The notes beneath the pieces are model-generated. The model did not search any database and was not told the origin of the DNA. It was given only the letters and a program-made list of their open reading frames with translations. The position numbers and the translations under genes are program-made. DNA of 64,000 nt from Radicibacter daui (GTDB lineage: Bacteria; Pseudomonadota; Alphaproteobacteria; Radicibacterales; Radicibacteraceae), in the NCBI GenBank assembly GCA_030657355.1, contig CP131056.1, positions 3,244,501-3,308,500 of the forward strand, given 5' to 3'. The first letter of the stretch is position 1, and each line of letters starts with the position of its first letter. Of this stretch, positions 43,968 to 54,003 are shown one piece after another.

Positions 43968-46241
43968 ATGCCGGCCCGGTCGATCCCGACCGCTCCTCTT
44001 CCGGCAAAGCAAAGGAAGAGCATCATCACCAGATGGCGGCACTTCGTCCGGCGCACCCTGCCGGCACTGATGGTCTCCGCCGGCTTGAGCGCAGGCGTGA
44101 TGGCCTCTCTTGCCTGGTCGGCTCGCCAGACCGACACGGCATCCATTGCCCGGGAGACCCATCTCCTTTCCCTCGCCTTTACCGATCTGCCGGCCAAGAT
44201 CGCGCAGGACGAGGAGAGCCTCGCCATTTCCGACGACATGGTCCGCGCGCTCAATGCCGGATATGTGGGTTGGGTAGACAGCCGCGTCAGCAGCTGGATG
44301 CGCGGCTATATCAACCTCGATGCCACCTTCATCCTCAGCCCGGAGGGTGAGCCGGTCTACGCTAACATCGACGAGAAAGTCGCCCCTCCGGCCACTTTCG
44401 AGGCCGTTCGGCAGGCCGCCACACCGCTTGAGCAAAAGCTTCGCGCCGCGATGGCCAGTACCGAAGCTCCGCAGGTCACCCCGCCCCTGCGCACCGTCGG
44501 AGAGTATGATTTCGCCGTGATCGATGGCCGGCCGGCCATCGTCAGTGTCAAACCCTTCATCACCGATGACGCAGCCGGCAGCGGCCGCCTGCTGCATGCC
44601 TTCATGCTGGTCGGCGTCGGATATCTCGATGACCGGTTCCTGGAGCGCATGGCGGAGCGCTACGAACTCGCAGGGCTCAGTTTTTCTTCTGCGCCCATGG
44701 AAAGCGACGAAGTTGCTTCACTCGTCCTGAAAAATGCCCGTGGCGATGCGCTGGGCCATTTCCACTGGAACCCGACCATGCCGGGGGCAACACAATACCG
44801 GATGCAACGGCCGGTACTGCTGACCCTTGTCCTGATCGGCAATGCGCTGGTCTTTTTCGGCATGTGCGCCTGGGGCCGCCTGCGGCGCAAACACTTCCAA
44901 AAGGAACAAAGGCTTCTTGCCGCCGCCACGCATGACGAACTGACCGGGCTGCTCAATCGCACCGGCATCAACCGGGTCATCGACACCCGCCTTGCCGAGA
45001 CACTGGGCTCAGGCTTCAGCTTCGCCCTGGTAACCATCGATCTCGACCGCTTCAAGCAGGTAAACGACCTGCTTGGACATGCCGCGGGGGATGATCTGAT
45101 CCGCAATTACGCAGCCCGGCTTCAGGGGCTGATACGCAGCGGCGACAGCCTCGCCCGCATTGGCGCCAACAGTTTTCTCATCTGCCTGGCGTCTGCGCGC
45201 CGCCCGCAGGATGCCGAGCAATTCTGCGAACGCGTACTTGCCGCCACGCGCAAGCCCTTCCGGATCGATGAGCGCGAGATATTTGCAACCGCCAGCGCCG
45301 GTTTCGTCATGGCGCCCTTGCACGGCACCGACCGCGACGAGCTGGCGCACCGGGGCGAAACAGCGCTGCTGCAGGCCAAATCGGAAGGGCGCGACCGCTA
45401 TTGCGGCTTCAGCAATTCCATGGACCGCCGGGCACGCGAGCGTAGCCAGCTCGAAGCGGACCTGCGCATAGCACTCGCCAGTCCGGGCCAGATCAGCGTT
45501 CTCTACCAGCCTGTCTACAAGGCGTTATCGGGAGAAATTGCCGGCGCCGAAGCCCTTGCGCGCTGGACCCATCCCCAGCGCGGCGCCATCAGCCCGGAAC
45601 TTTTCATCCCCATCGCCGAAGAAACCGGCCTCATCCATGAGCTGGGTGAGTTCGTGCTACTGGAGGCCTGCCGGGCCGCCCGACGCTGGCCGGGCAAGGT
45701 TATCGCCGTCAACGCCTCTGCCGCCGAGATCCGTTGCCCTTCCTACGCCCAGCGTGTGCTGGCCACACTCGCCATGACCGGGCTGGAGCCGCAGCAGCTC
45801 GAAATCGAGATCACCGAAACTGCGCTCTTCGATGAGACCGGCCAGTGCCAAAAGACTGTGGAAGCGTTGCGCGAGGCCGGCATCCATGTCGCCCTCGACG
45901 ATTTTGGCACCGGTTTTTCCTCGCTTGGCCATCTGCAAAAATTCAAGGTCGACCGCATCAAGATCGACCGCCGTTTCATTTTCGGCGTCGACCGGCCCAC
46001 CAACGATCAGGCCATCGTGGAGGCCATCGTGCGCCTGGCCCAGACCACCAACCTGAAGACCACGGCCGAAGGCGTGGAGACCGAGCAGCAGGCGGACTAT
46101 TTGCGCGGCATCGGCTGCACGGACTTGCAGGGTTATCTGCTGGGCCGGCCCATCAGCGGGCCGGAGGTGGAATTGCTGGTGGCACTGGAACACGGACACG
46201 ATTCACTGGACCGGCGCGCCCCTGACACCGGCGCCGCCTGA
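43968..46241 (+). CDS. CHASE4-GGDEF-EAL protein, probable cyclic-di-GMP phosphodiesterase
   Basis: About 757 residues from ATG 43968; GTG 43884 is an alternative, and no start has a clear ribosome site. Helix near 35, periplasmic CHASE4-like sensor (LAKIAQDEESLAISDDMV...GWVDSRVSSWMRGYINLDATFILSPEGEPVYAN), second helix, GGDEF domain, EAL domain. The GGDEF active site reads ARIGANSFLI, so no diguanylate cyclase activity is expected. The EAL residues are kept: EALARW, VNASAAE, EIEITET, DDFGTGFSS, KIDRRFI and TTAEGVET. So it should hydrolyse c-di-GMP in response to a periplasmic signal. A paralogue follows at 47050. Confidence 0.93.
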   Translation: MPARSIPTAPLPAKQRKSIITRWRHFVRRTLPALMVSAGLSAGVMASLAWSARQTDTASIARETHLLSLAFTDLPAKIAQDEESLAISDDMVRALNAGYVGWVDSRVSSWMRGYINLDATFILSPEGEPVYANIDEKVAPPATFEAVRQAATPLEQKLRAAMASTEAPQVTPPLRTVGEYDFAVIDGRPAIVSVKPFITDDAAGSGRLLHAFMLVGVGYLDDRFLERMAERYELAGLSFSSAPMESDEVASLVLKNARGDALGHFHWNPTMPGATQYRMQRPVLLTLVLIGNALVFFGMCAWGRLRRKHFQKEQRLLAAATHDELTGLLNRTGINRVIDTRLAETLGSGFSFALVTIDLDRFKQVNDLLGHAAGDDLIRNYAARLQGLIRSGDSLARIGANSFLICLASARRPQDAEQFCERVLAATRKPFRIDEREIFATASAGFVMAPLHGTDRDELAHRGETALLQAKSEGRDRYCGFSNSMDRRARERSQLEADLRIALASPGQISVLYQPVYKALSGEIAGAEALARWTHPQRGAISPELFIPIAEETGLIHELGEFVLLEACRAARRWPGKVIAVNASAAEIRCPSYAQRVLATLAMTGLEPQQLEIEITETALFDETGQCQKTVEALREAGIHVALDDFGTGFSSLGHLQKFKVDRIKIDRRFIFGVDRPTNDQAIVEAIVRLAQTTNLKTTAEGVETEQQADYLRGIGCTDLQGYLLGRPISGPEVELLVALEHGHDSLDRRAPDTGAA

Positions 46242-46243
46242 CG

Positions 46244-46789
46244 TCACCCGATGCCCGGCAAGCGCTCCAGCAACATGACCGGCGCCTCTCCATAAACTGT
46301 CCGCCGCCATTCCCGAAAACCGAGGCCTGCTGCGATCCGCAAGGACGGCTGGTTATCCTGGGCGATCATCGTGATCGTACGCTCAATGCCGGTCGCGGCA
46401 TCGAACCAGACCGCGACAGCCCTCATGGCCTCACTCGCCAGCCCCTGGCCCCGGCGGCCGGCAATCACTGTCCATGTCGCCTCTGCGGCGCCGTCGCAGT
46501 CAGGCCCGAGCCCACGCTCGAACCGCATGAAACCCGCCTCACCAACCAGCACGCCGGCCTGCCGATCAACAAGCATGAAGGGGCCGTAGCCAAAAACCTG
46601 CCAGTGACCGATGAAGCGCAACAGGCGTGCCCACACCTCCTCCCGGCTGCGGCGAGCGGGCGGTGCCGGGCTGTTCATCCAGACCTCCAGCATCCCCTCA
46701 AAATCCGCCACTCCCGGTGGTCGAAGCAGCAAACGGCCAGTGGTGATCAAGGGTTTGCTCCTTGCCAGAGAGAGGGCGGTCGGCGGCAT
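46244..46789 (-). CDS. GNAT family N-acetyltransferase (RimJ-like)
   Basis: 181 residues: TGRLLLRPPGVADFEGMLEVWMNSP at the N-terminus, VDRQAGVLVGEAGFMRFERG, the acetyl-CoA loop TVIAGRRGQGLASEAMRAVAVWF (R/QxxGxG/A) and IAQDNQPSLRIAAGLGFREWRRTVYGEAPVMLLER. This is the Acetyltransf_3 arrangement used by RimJ/RimL and antibiotic-resistance relatives. Acceptor unknown. It lies on the opposite strand between the two GGDEF-EAL paralogues, its stop only two bases from the first one's stop, so it was probably inserted or retained between duplicated genes. Confidence 0.92.
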   Translation of the reverse strand: MPPTALSLARSKPLITTGRLLLRPPGVADFEGMLEVWMNSPAPPARRSREEVWARLLRFIGHWQVFGYGPFMLVDRQAGVLVGEAGFMRFERGLGPDCDGAAEATWTVIAGRRGQGLASEAMRAVAVWFDAATGIERTITMIAQDNQPSLRIAAGLGFREWRRTVYGEAPVMLLERLPGIG

Positions 46790-47049
46790 CCACTCCTGCT
46801 TATGCCCGAGCCCGGACCGTGCCGTCTAACCACGATGCTCGCCCACGCCAATTTGCACCACAGCACTCGTCTTCATGCCCCGTTATGCAAACTGCTCACT
46901 TGGTACAGGTGGCCGGCTCCGGCCTCCTGACCCTATGCGCATTTGGCTGAAAGCCCCCTCACACGTCATTCTCCGGATGAGGGCAATAGTCCCTAAGGCG
47001 GAGCCATCTCGGGGCATTGTGGAATGCCCGCATCCGGGGAACAGCATTG

Positions 47050-49266
47050 ATGCAGTCGGAAACCCGTGCCCTTTCAGCGCGTGTTTTTTTCCTCAACAGA
47101 AGCCTGCCGGCCCTGTTGATCATTGCTGCCATTGGCATCGCCGCACAACTCATCCTGCAAATCGCTGCCAGTGAGTCCGACCGTGTGGCTCTGGATCGTC
47201 AGACCCACCTTTTCACCATGGCGGTGGGCGATATCCGCGCCAGCATTGCTCACGATCAGGAAAGCGTGACCGTTTGGGACGATTCCGTCACCAATCTGCG
47301 CAAGGGCGACCTTGATTGGGTCGATATCAACCTCGGCAGCTGGATGCACAGCTATTTCGGCCACGATGCCGCCTTCGTGCTGTCTCCTGACGACACCCCG
47401 CTCTACGCCTTCGATGACGAGGCCCGGCAACCGCCGGAGGATTATGACCGGATCGCCGCCTGTGCCGACCCTCTGGTAGCCGGCCTGCATGAAAAACAGC
47501 GCGAGCAGGATAGCGACGGCCTTTCCGATCGCATCCTGACGCAGGGTGCCTCCGACTTCTGCATCGTGACCGGACGGCCTGCCGTCATCAGCGCCAAGCC
47601 TGTCGTAACCGACAGTGGCAAAGAGGAACTGGAGCAGGAGCCAGGGCGGGAATATACCCACATCGCCCTGCGGTTCGTGGACGGCGATTTCCTCACCATG
47701 GCCAGCCAGCGCTACATGATCCTAGAGCCGCGTTTTTCACCCACAGCCGCACAGGGATCGGGCGAGGCGTCGATTGCCCTGCAGACGGCTTCAGGCAACA
47801 CGCTCGGTTATTTCGTGTGGCGCCCCTGGCGCCCGGGGCATGCCATCCTCGACCGGATGACCCTCGTTCTGGCAGCCCTGACGGCGCTGATCGCCATGGT
47901 CGTCGAGGCATTCCTCTATATCCTCAGCCGCCGGCTCGTCAGCCAGCAACGGGCCGAAGCCCGGGCAAGGCATCTGGCCTCGCACGACCTGCTGACGGGT
48001 CTGCCCAACCGCCTGCAGTTCCAGAAGGCAATAGACAGCCGGCTTGCAGACACCGGGCATGATCAGGCGCCCCTCTGCCTGCTGTACCTCGATATCGACC
48101 GCTTCAAGCAGGTCAACGAGATCTATGGCCATCTGGCCGGCGACAGCCTGATCAGCGCCGTCGGCGCACGGCTTGGTGCGCTTGTGCGGGATACCGACAT
48201 CATTGCCCGCATCGCCGGCAACCAGTTCGGGCTTTTCATGTCCGGCGTTGCCGATGAAAACGAGGCGGAATGTTTCTGCAATCGCCTGTTTGATGCGTTG
48301 CGGGCTCCCTTCCTTGTCGAGGATGAGCCGATCACGGTTACCTTCAGTGCCGGCTTTACGCTCACCCCGGCAACCGAGGTAACCCGCGAGGAAATAGAAC
48401 GCCAGGCCGAGATCGCCCTCGACTACGCCAAGACCACCGGGCGCAACCGCCATGTCGGCTTCAAGCCGCAGCAGGACGAACATCTGCGCGAGCGTCGGCA
48501 GCTTGAGGCGGAGCTGCGGCTTGCCCTTGCCGCCGAAGACCAGTTGGTGCCGCATTACCAGCCCGTTTTCAATGCCGCTGGCGACAGGATCACCGGCATG
48601 GAGGTGCTGCTGCGCTGGTTCCATCCGCAGCGCGGCCCCGTATCGCCGGCCTTCTTCATTCCCATTGCCGAGCAATGCGGGCTCATCGAGGAAATCGACG
48701 CCTATGTGCTGCGCCGCGCCTGTGCTGCGGCACGGCAGTGGCCGGACCTGATCATTTCCGTCAATGCCTCGGCGGTCGAACTGCGCCGCGCCGGTTATGC
48801 CGACCGGACCGCCGCGACCCTCGCCGAATACGGGCTTTCGCCGCGGAATTTCGAGATCGAGGTGACGGAAACGGCAATGATCGACCGCACCGGCGAGTGC
48901 AACCGCACCATCCGGACCCTGCGCGATCTGGGCTTCGGCATCGCCCTTGACGATTTCGGCACCGGCTTTTCATCCCTCGGCCATCTGCAGCAATTCAAGG
49001 TCGACCGCATCAAGATCGACCGCAGCTTCATCATGGGCCTGGATCGCCCCACGAACGGCCGCGCCATCGTCTCGGCCCTGATCCAGCTGGCCCAGGCGAT
49101 GAATATCCGCACGACCGCCGAGGGTGTGGAAACTGCCGGCCAGCAGACCCTGCTGGCGGAAATGGGTTGCGACAGCCTGCAGGGCTACTACCTCTCCCGC
49201 CCGCTGAGTGAGGCTCAGATGCTGGAGCGCATCGCCCGGCAGCAGAATTTCGGCCTCGCCGTCTAG
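47050..49266 (+). CDS. CHASE4-GGDEF-EVL protein, second c-di-GMP phosphodiesterase-like paralogue
   Basis: 738 residues from ATG 47050 (GGGGAA upstream). Same plan as the 43968-46241 protein: helix 13-35, periplasmic CHASE4 sensor with IAHDQESVTVWDDSVTNLRKGDLDWVDINLGSWMHSYFGHDAAFVLSPDD, helix ~280-300, GGDEF, EAL. The GGDEF site is ARIAGNQFGLF (lost), and the EAL tripeptide reads EVLLRW, an accepted variant; VNASAVE, EIEVTETAMI, DDFGTGFSSLGHLQQFKVDRIKIDRSFI and TTAEGVET are kept. The near-identical EAL halves indicate a tandem duplication with sensors that have drifted further. Confidence 0.93.
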   Translation: MQSETRALSARVFFLNRSLPALLIIAAIGIAAQLILQIAASESDRVALDRQTHLFTMAVGDIRASIAHDQESVTVWDDSVTNLRKGDLDWVDINLGSWMHSYFGHDAAFVLSPDDTPLYAFDDEARQPPEDYDRIAACADPLVAGLHEKQREQDSDGLSDRILTQGASDFCIVTGRPAVISAKPVVTDSGKEELEQEPGREYTHIALRFVDGDFLTMASQRYMILEPRFSPTAAQGSGEASIALQTASGNTLGYFVWRPWRPGHAILDRMTLVLAALTALIAMVVEAFLYILSRRLVSQQRAEARARHLASHDLLTGLPNRLQFQKAIDSRLADTGHDQAPLCLLYLDIDRFKQVNEIYGHLAGDSLISAVGARLGALVRDTDIIARIAGNQFGLFMSGVADENEAECFCNRLFDALRAPFLVEDEPITVTFSAGFTLTPATEVTREEIERQAEIALDYAKTTGRNRHVGFKPQQDEHLRERRQLEAELRLALAAEDQLVPHYQPVFNAAGDRITGMEVLLRWFHPQRGPVSPAFFIPIAEQCGLIEEIDAYVLRRACAAARQWPDLIISVNASAVELRRAGYADRTAATLAEYGLSPRNFEIEVTETAMIDRTGECNRTIRTLRDLGFGIALDDFGTGFSSLGHLQQFKVDRIKIDRSFIMGLDRPTNGRAIVSALIQLAQAMNIRTTAEGVETAGQQTLLAEMGCDSLQGYYLSRPLSEAQMLERIARQQNFGLAV

Positions 49267-49396
49267 CTTCGGCAAACCGCCCGCTGCGGGCCGGCCTTTA
49301 TTTTTTCCTTATGCGGCGCGGGCACCTTCCCCGTCGAACCCTGATTGCCCTCGCTCCTACTGTCGAAGCCGGACAGTTCAAGGAGGGCATCGCCCC

Positions 49397-49486
49397 ATGA
49401 CCGATCTTCTCTATCTGGCGCTGGGCCTCGGCCTCTTTGTCGCCATGGCGCTTTATGTGCGCCTTCTGGCACGGATGCAGCCGTGA
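49397..49486 (+). CDS. 29-residue membrane peptide ahead of kdpF
   Basis: An ATG with AAGGAGGG ten bases upstream opens a 29-codon frame, MTDLLYLALGLGLFVAMALY plus VRLLARMQP. It is a single hydrophobic helix flanked by an acidic start and a basic end, like a small Kdp accessory peptide. Its TGA overlaps the kdpF GTG (GTGA), so the two are translationally coupled. Small membrane peptides in this position exist in other alphaproteobacterial kdp operons to my recollection, mostly unannotated; their role is not known. Confidence 0.75.
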   Translation: MTDLLYLALGLGLFVAMALYVRLLARMQP

Positions 49487-49566
49487 TCGCCGCGCTCTAT
49501 GCGCTGGCGGCCCTCGCCATCGCCTTCTATCTCGTGGCCGCCCTGCTGCGGCCGGAGAAATTCTGA
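49483..49566 (+). CDS. kdpF: K+-transporting ATPase small subunit KdpF
   Basis: 27 residues beginning at GTG 49483: IAALYALAALAIAFYLVAAL and ending LRPEKF. One membrane helix and the (R/N)xExF ending are the KdpF pattern. KdpF packs against KdpA in the KdpFABC complex and stabilises it. It lies 65 bases before kdpA, with its start coupled to the preceding peptide. Confidence 0.9.
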   Translation: MIAALYALAALAIAFYLVAALLRPEKF

Positions 49567-49631
49567 GGAAGCACGCCTGAAGCGCGGCTTCCCCTCCCGA
49601 CATTTAGCGATCTTTCAAGGAGACCCTCGCC

Positions 49632-51338
49632 ATGGATTTGCGAGGATGGGCCGAGATCGCCCTGACGCTGGGCCTCAGCGTCGGGGTGGCATGGCCATTG
49701 GGGCTTTATATGGCCCGCATCTGGGCCGGTGAGACCACCTGGCTGACGCCGGTGCTGAACCCGGTTGAACGCGGCATCTACCGGGTGTTGGGCGTCCGCC
49801 CGGAGCAGTCGCAGGGCTGGAAGGGCTACAGCTTTTCCGTCATCGCCTTTTCGGTCGCTGGCTTCGTGCTGCTTTATGCCCTGCTGCGCCTGCAGGGCTT
49901 CCTGCCGCTGAACCCGGCCGGGTTCGGTAACCTGGATCCGCATCTTGCCTTCAACGTTGCAGTCAGTTTCGTCACCAACACCAACTGGCAGTCCTATGGC
50001 GGCGAGACGACGATGAGCCTCCTCAGCCAGATGGCCGGTCTTGCAGTGCAGAATTTCACCTCCGCTGCCGCCGGCCTTGCCATTGCCGCCGCCGCCGCCC
50101 GCGCCTTTGCCGGCGACCGTGAGGTCGGCCTTGGCAATTTCTGGGTCGATCTGGTGCGCATCACCCTCTATGTGCTGCTGCCGCTTTCCATCGTGGTGGC
50201 ACTGGCGCTGGTTGCAACCGGCGTACCACAGACACTGCACGCCGCCGTAACCGTCACCGGCCTTGAAGGCGCTCAGCAGACGCTCGCGCTGGGTCCCGTC
50301 GCCAGCCAGGAAGCCATCAAGCAGATCGGCACCAATGGCGGCGGTTTCTTCAACGCCAACTCCGCCCACCCGTTCGAGAACCCGAACCCGCTTTCCAACC
50401 TCATCGAGGCCGTCAGCATTACCGCGCTCGGTTTTGCCACCTTTATCGCCTTTGGCCGGATGGCCCGGGCACGCAAGGAAGCAGCCTCTCTGGTGATCGT
50501 CGCCTTCCTGCTGGTGGCAGCGGCGGCCGTCGCCATCTATGGGCTGGAAAACCAGACCGTGCCCGGCCTCCTCAAGGCCGGCGTGGAAGCCGGGCAGAAC
50601 CTTGAAGGCAAGGAATATCGCTTCGGCACCGCCGCCTCGGCCCTGTGGTCGGCGCTCACCACAGGCGCCTCCAACGGCTCGGTCAACGCCATGCATGAAA
50701 GCTTCATGCCGCTTTCCGGCGGCATCCAGATGTTCCTCATCCAGCTGGGCGAAATCCTGCCGGGCGGCGTTGGCTCGGGCCTCTACGGCATGCTGGTCAT
50801 GGCGCTGCTGGCCGTCTTCGTCGCTGGCCTGATGGTGGGCCGCACGCCGGAATATCTCGGCAAGAAGGTGGAAGCGGCGGAAATCCAGTACGCCATGCTG
50901 GCGGTGCTCATCCTGCCGCTTGCCATCCTGGGTTTCTCGGCCCTTGCCGCCGTGCTGCCGGCCGCACTTTCAAGCCTGCTCACGGACGGCCCGCATGGCC
51001 TTTCGGAGATCCTCTATGCCTACTCCTCGGCGGGCGGCAATAACGGCTCGGCCTTTGCCGGCCTGACGGCGGCAACCCCCTGGTGGGATACCACGCTCGG
51101 CATTGCCATGCTGCTCGGCCGCTTTGGCTATATCGTGCCCGTGATGGCCATTCTGGGATCGCTGGCGGCCAAGCCCCGCCTTGCCCCCACAGCGGGCACC
51201 CTGCCGGCGTCCGGCCGCCTTTTCAGCGGCTTGCTGCTCGGCGTCATCCTTGTGCTGGGTGGATTGCAGTTCTTCCCCGCTCTCGCCCTCGGCCCGCTTG
51301 CCGAGCACTTCCAGTTGCTCGCCAGCCTCAGGCCCTGA
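49632..51338 (+). CDS. kdpA: K+-transporting ATPase subunit KdpA
   Basis: 568 residues, about ten helices arranged as four pore repeats. Selectivity filter loops: [53 protein letters not shown] and [15 protein letters not shown], all intact. It is the K+-binding, channel-like subunit that passes K+ to KdpB. AAGGAG sits ten bases before ATG 49632. The complex is a high-affinity K+ importer made under K+ limitation or osmotic stress by KdpDE control; kdpDE are encoded downstream. Confidence 0.97.
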   Translation: MDLRGWAEIALTLGLSVGVAWPLGLYMARIWAGETTWLTPVLNPVERGIYRVLGVRPEQSQGWKGYSFSVIAFSVAGFVLLYALLRLQGFLPLNPAGFGNLDPHLAFNVAVSFVTNTNWQSYGGETTMSLLSQMAGLAVQNFTSAAAGLAIAAAAARAFAGDREVGLGNFWVDLVRITLYVLLPLSIVVALALVATGVPQTLHAAVTVTGLEGAQQTLALGPVASQEAIKQIGTNGGGFFNANSAHPFENPNPLSNLIEAVSITALGFATFIAFGRMARARKEAASLVIVAFLLVAAAAVAIYGLENQTVPGLLKAGVEAGQNLEGKEYRFGTAASALWSALTTGASNGSVNAMHESFMPLSGGIQMFLIQLGEILPGGVGSGLYGMLVMALLAVFVAGLMVGRTPEYLGKKVEAAEIQYAMLAVLILPLAILGFSALAAVLPAALSSLLTDGPHGLSEILYAYSSAGGNNGSAFAGLTAATPWWDTTLGIAMLLGRFGYIVPVMAILGSLAAKPRLAPTAGTLPASGRLFSGLLLGVILVLGGLQFFPALALGPLAEHFQLLASLRP

Positions 51339-51373
51339 CCGGCTTTTTCCCCAAGACGGGAACACACATCATC

Positions 51374-53395
51374 ATGGCTCTTTCGAAAACGGCCCGGCTT
51401 GACCGTGGCCTCCTCACCCGCGCCGCGCTTGACGCGGGGCGCAAACTCAACCCCCGCTGCCTGCTCGCCAACCCGGTGATCCTGGTGACCGAAGGGGTGG
51501 CCGCTCTTGCCACACTGTCGGCCGCCGGACAGATCACCGCCGGCGAGCCTGCCGGTTTCGCCCTGCAGATCGCCGGCTGGCTTTGGGCCACTGTGCTGTT
51601 TGCCAATTTCGCCGAAAGCATCGCCGAAGGGCGGGGCAAGGCCGCCGCCGACAGTCTGCGCGCTTCCCGCGTCACCACCCGCGCCAAGGTCATCACCGAC
51701 GACCAGATCATCTTCACCCCGGCCCATGAGCTGCAGCCCGGCATGGTGGTGCTGGTTGAAGCCGGTGACCTGATCCCCGCCGATGGCGAGATCGTCGAGG
51801 GTATCGCGTCCGTCAACGAGGCCGCCATCACCGGCGAGAGCGCGCCTGTCATCCGCGAGAGCGGCGGCGACCGCTCGGCGGTGACCGGCGGCACCACCGT
51901 GGTGTCGGACTGGCTGCGCGTGCGGGTCACGGCAGCAGCAGGCAGCAGCTTCCTCGACCGCATGATCGCGCTGGTGGAAGGTGCCGGCCGCCGCAAGACA
52001 CCCAACGAGCTGGCGCTTGCCGTCCTGCTCGCCGGCCTGTCGCTGATCTTCCTCATCGCGGTGGTGACGCTGCTCGGCCTTGGCCGTTATTCCGGCGTTG
52101 CCATCCCGCTGGTCGTGCTGGGGGCCCTTTTTGTCACCCTCATCCCCACCACCATCGGCGGCCTGCTATCGGCCGTGGGCATTGCCGGCATGAACCGGCT
52201 CCTGAAATTCAACGTGCTGGCCCTCTCCGGCCGGGCCGTGGAGGCAGCGGGCGATATCGACACGCTGCTTCTCGACAAGACCGGCACCATCACCTTCGGC
52301 AACCGCATGGCAAGCGAGGTCATCCCCCTGCGCGGCATTGCCGCCGACACCGCGCTGCGGGCCGCCCTCATGTCCTCCCTCGGGGACGAGACGCCGGAGG
52401 GCCGCTCCATCGTCAGCTTTGCCGAAGGTCAGGGCATCTCCGCCGTCCGGCCGGACGGCGCCATCACCATCCCCTTCAGTGCCCAGACCCGCCTTTCCGG
52501 CCTTGAGGCGGGCCCCACGGTCTGGCGCAAGGGTGCGGTGGATGCGGTGCTAAAGCAGCTTGGCATCACCGAACGCGACACCCCGCGCGACTTCGCCGCC
52601 GCCGTCGACCGCATCGCCCGCTCCGGCGGCACCCCGCTTGCCGTCAGCGAGAATGACCGCCTTATCGGCGTCATTCACCTCAAGGACGTCATCAAACCGG
52701 GCGTGAAGGAGCGTTTTCAGGATCTCCGCCGAATGGGGGTGCGCACGGTGATGATTACCGGCGACAATTCGGTGACCGCCGCCGCCATCGCCTCGGAAGC
52801 CGGCGTCGATGATTTCCTTGCTGAAGCGACGCCGGAGGACAAGCTGCGGCTGATGCGCGCCGAGCAGGCCAAAGGCCGGCTGGTGGCCATGTGCGGCGAC
52901 GGCGCCAACGATGCCCCTGCCCTTGCCCAGGCCGATGTGGGCGTTGCCATGCAGTCCGGCACCCAGGCCGCACGCGAGGCCGCCAACCTCATCGACCTCG
53001 ACAGCGATCCAACCAAGCTCATCGAGATCGTGGAGGTCGGCAAGCAGATGCTGATCACGCGCGGCGCGCTCACCACCTTCTCCATCGCCAACGATGTCGC
53101 CAAATATTTCGCCATCGTGCCGGCGCTCTTCGTCGGCGCCCTGCCGGCGCTCGGCGCACTCAACGTCATGCAGCTGGCAAGCCCGCAAAGCGCCATCCTC
53201 TCCGCCGTCATCTTCAACGCCCTCATCATCGTCGCGCTGATCCCGCTGGCTCTCAAGGGCGTGCGCTACCGCCCGGTGGGGGCGGCAAGGCTGCTCTCGC
53301 GAAACCTGCTGGTCTATGGGCTCGGCGGGCTGGTTGCCCCCTTCATCGGCATCAAGCTCATCGACCTTCTCGTCTCCACCCTGGGCATCATCTAG
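51374..53395 (+). CDS. kdpB: K+-transporting ATPase ATP-binding subunit KdpB
   Basis: 673 residues from ATG 51374. P-type ATPase with TGES at 153-156 (dephosphorylation loop), [10 protein letters not shown] with phosphorylated Asp301, nucleotide-binding residues around [12 protein letters not shown] and [11 protein letters not shown], and [51 protein letters not shown]. Membrane segments as expected for class IA. It transports K+ using ATP, together with KdpA. A gap of 35 bases separates it from kdpA. Confidence 0.97.
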   Translation: MALSKTARLDRGLLTRAALDAGRKLNPRCLLANPVILVTEGVAALATLSAAGQITAGEPAGFALQIAGWLWATVLFANFAESIAEGRGKAAADSLRASRVTTRAKVITDDQIIFTPAHELQPGMVVLVEAGDLIPADGEIVEGIASVNEAAITGESAPVIRESGGDRSAVTGGTTVVSDWLRVRVTAAAGSSFLDRMIALVEGAGRRKTPNELALAVLLAGLSLIFLIAVVTLLGLGRYSGVAIPLVVLGALFVTLIPTTIGGLLSAVGIAGMNRLLKFNVLALSGRAVEAAGDIDTLLLDKTGTITFGNRMASEVIPLRGIAADTALRAALMSSLGDETPEGRSIVSFAEGQGISAVRPDGAITIPFSAQTRLSGLEAGPTVWRKGAVDAVLKQLGITERDTPRDFAAAVDRIARSGGTPLAVSENDRLIGVIHLKDVIKPGVKERFQDLRRMGVRTVMITGDNSVTAAAIASEAGVDDFLAEATPEDKLRLMRAEQAKGRLVAMCGDGANDAPALAQADVGVAMQSGTQAAREAANLIDLDSDPTKLIEIVEVGKQMLITRGALTTFSIANDVAKYFAIVPALFVGALPALGALNVMQLASPQSAILSAVIFNALIIVALIPLALKGVRYRPVGAARLLSRNLLVYGLGGLVAPFIGIKLIDLLVSTLGII

Positions 53396-53408
53396 GAGGC
53401 CCTCACAC

Positions 53409-53996
53409 ATGCGCACTTATATAAGACCCGCCCTTGGCAGCATGGTCCTCTTCACCCTGCTGCTCGGCCTCGCCTACCCGCTGGCGATCACCGGCATCGC
53501 CCAGACCCTGATGCCGGAAAAGGCAAATGGCAGCCTCGTGAGGGATCGTTCCGGCACGGCGGTCGGCTCCGCCCTCATCGGGCAGAATTTCAACTCCCCG
53601 GCCTATCTGCATCCGCGCCCCTCGGCACTTGCCGCCGCCTATGACGCCTCAACCTCCGGCGGCAGCAATCTCGGGCCGCTCAGCGACACCCTGGCGAGCC
53701 GTATCGCGGACGGCGCCGCAACCTTGCGCACGGAGCTGAACCTGCCGGCGGACTATCCGCTGCCCGCCGATGCCGTCACCACCTCAGCCTCCGGGCTCGA
53801 CCCGGATATCAGCCCGGCCTACGCCCTTTTGCAGGTGCCGCGCATCGCCGCCGCACGCAACCTGCCGGTGGGCAAGGTCGATGCGGCCCTCAAGGCGGCC
53901 ACCCGTGGACCGTTGCTCGGGTTTCTTGGCCAGACACGCGTCAACGTGCTGAAGGCCAATCTGCTGCTCGACAGTCTCTCTGGCGAGGCTCAATAG
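53409..53996 (+). CDS. kdpC: K+-transporting ATPase subunit KdpC
   Basis: 195 residues from ATG 53409 (AGGAGG before). One N-terminal helix (LGSMVLFTLLLGLAYPLAITGIAQTLMP) and a periplasmic domain with GSALIGQNFNSPAYLHPRPSA and the conserved SASGLDPDISPAYALLQVPRIAAARNLPVGKV. It raises the affinity of the complex. The 13-base gap to kdpB and 7-base gap to kdpD show a single operon. Confidence 0.96.
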   Translation: MRTYIRPALGSMVLFTLLLGLAYPLAITGIAQTLMPEKANGSLVRDRSGTAVGSALIGQNFNSPAYLHPRPSALAAAYDASTSGGSNLGPLSDTLASRIADGAATLRTELNLPADYPLPADAVTTSASGLDPDISPAYALLQVPRIAAARNLPVGKVDAALKAATRGPLLGFLGQTRVNVLKANLLLDSLSGEAQ

Positions 53997-54003
53997 AGAA
54001 ACC

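Noticed and set aside
49267-49396. Terminator or KdpE operator in the gap before the kdp operon
   Set aside because: A T-rich stretch follows a GC-rich segment near 49290-49312, but the stem pairs poorly, and I cannot point to a KdpE site with confidence.
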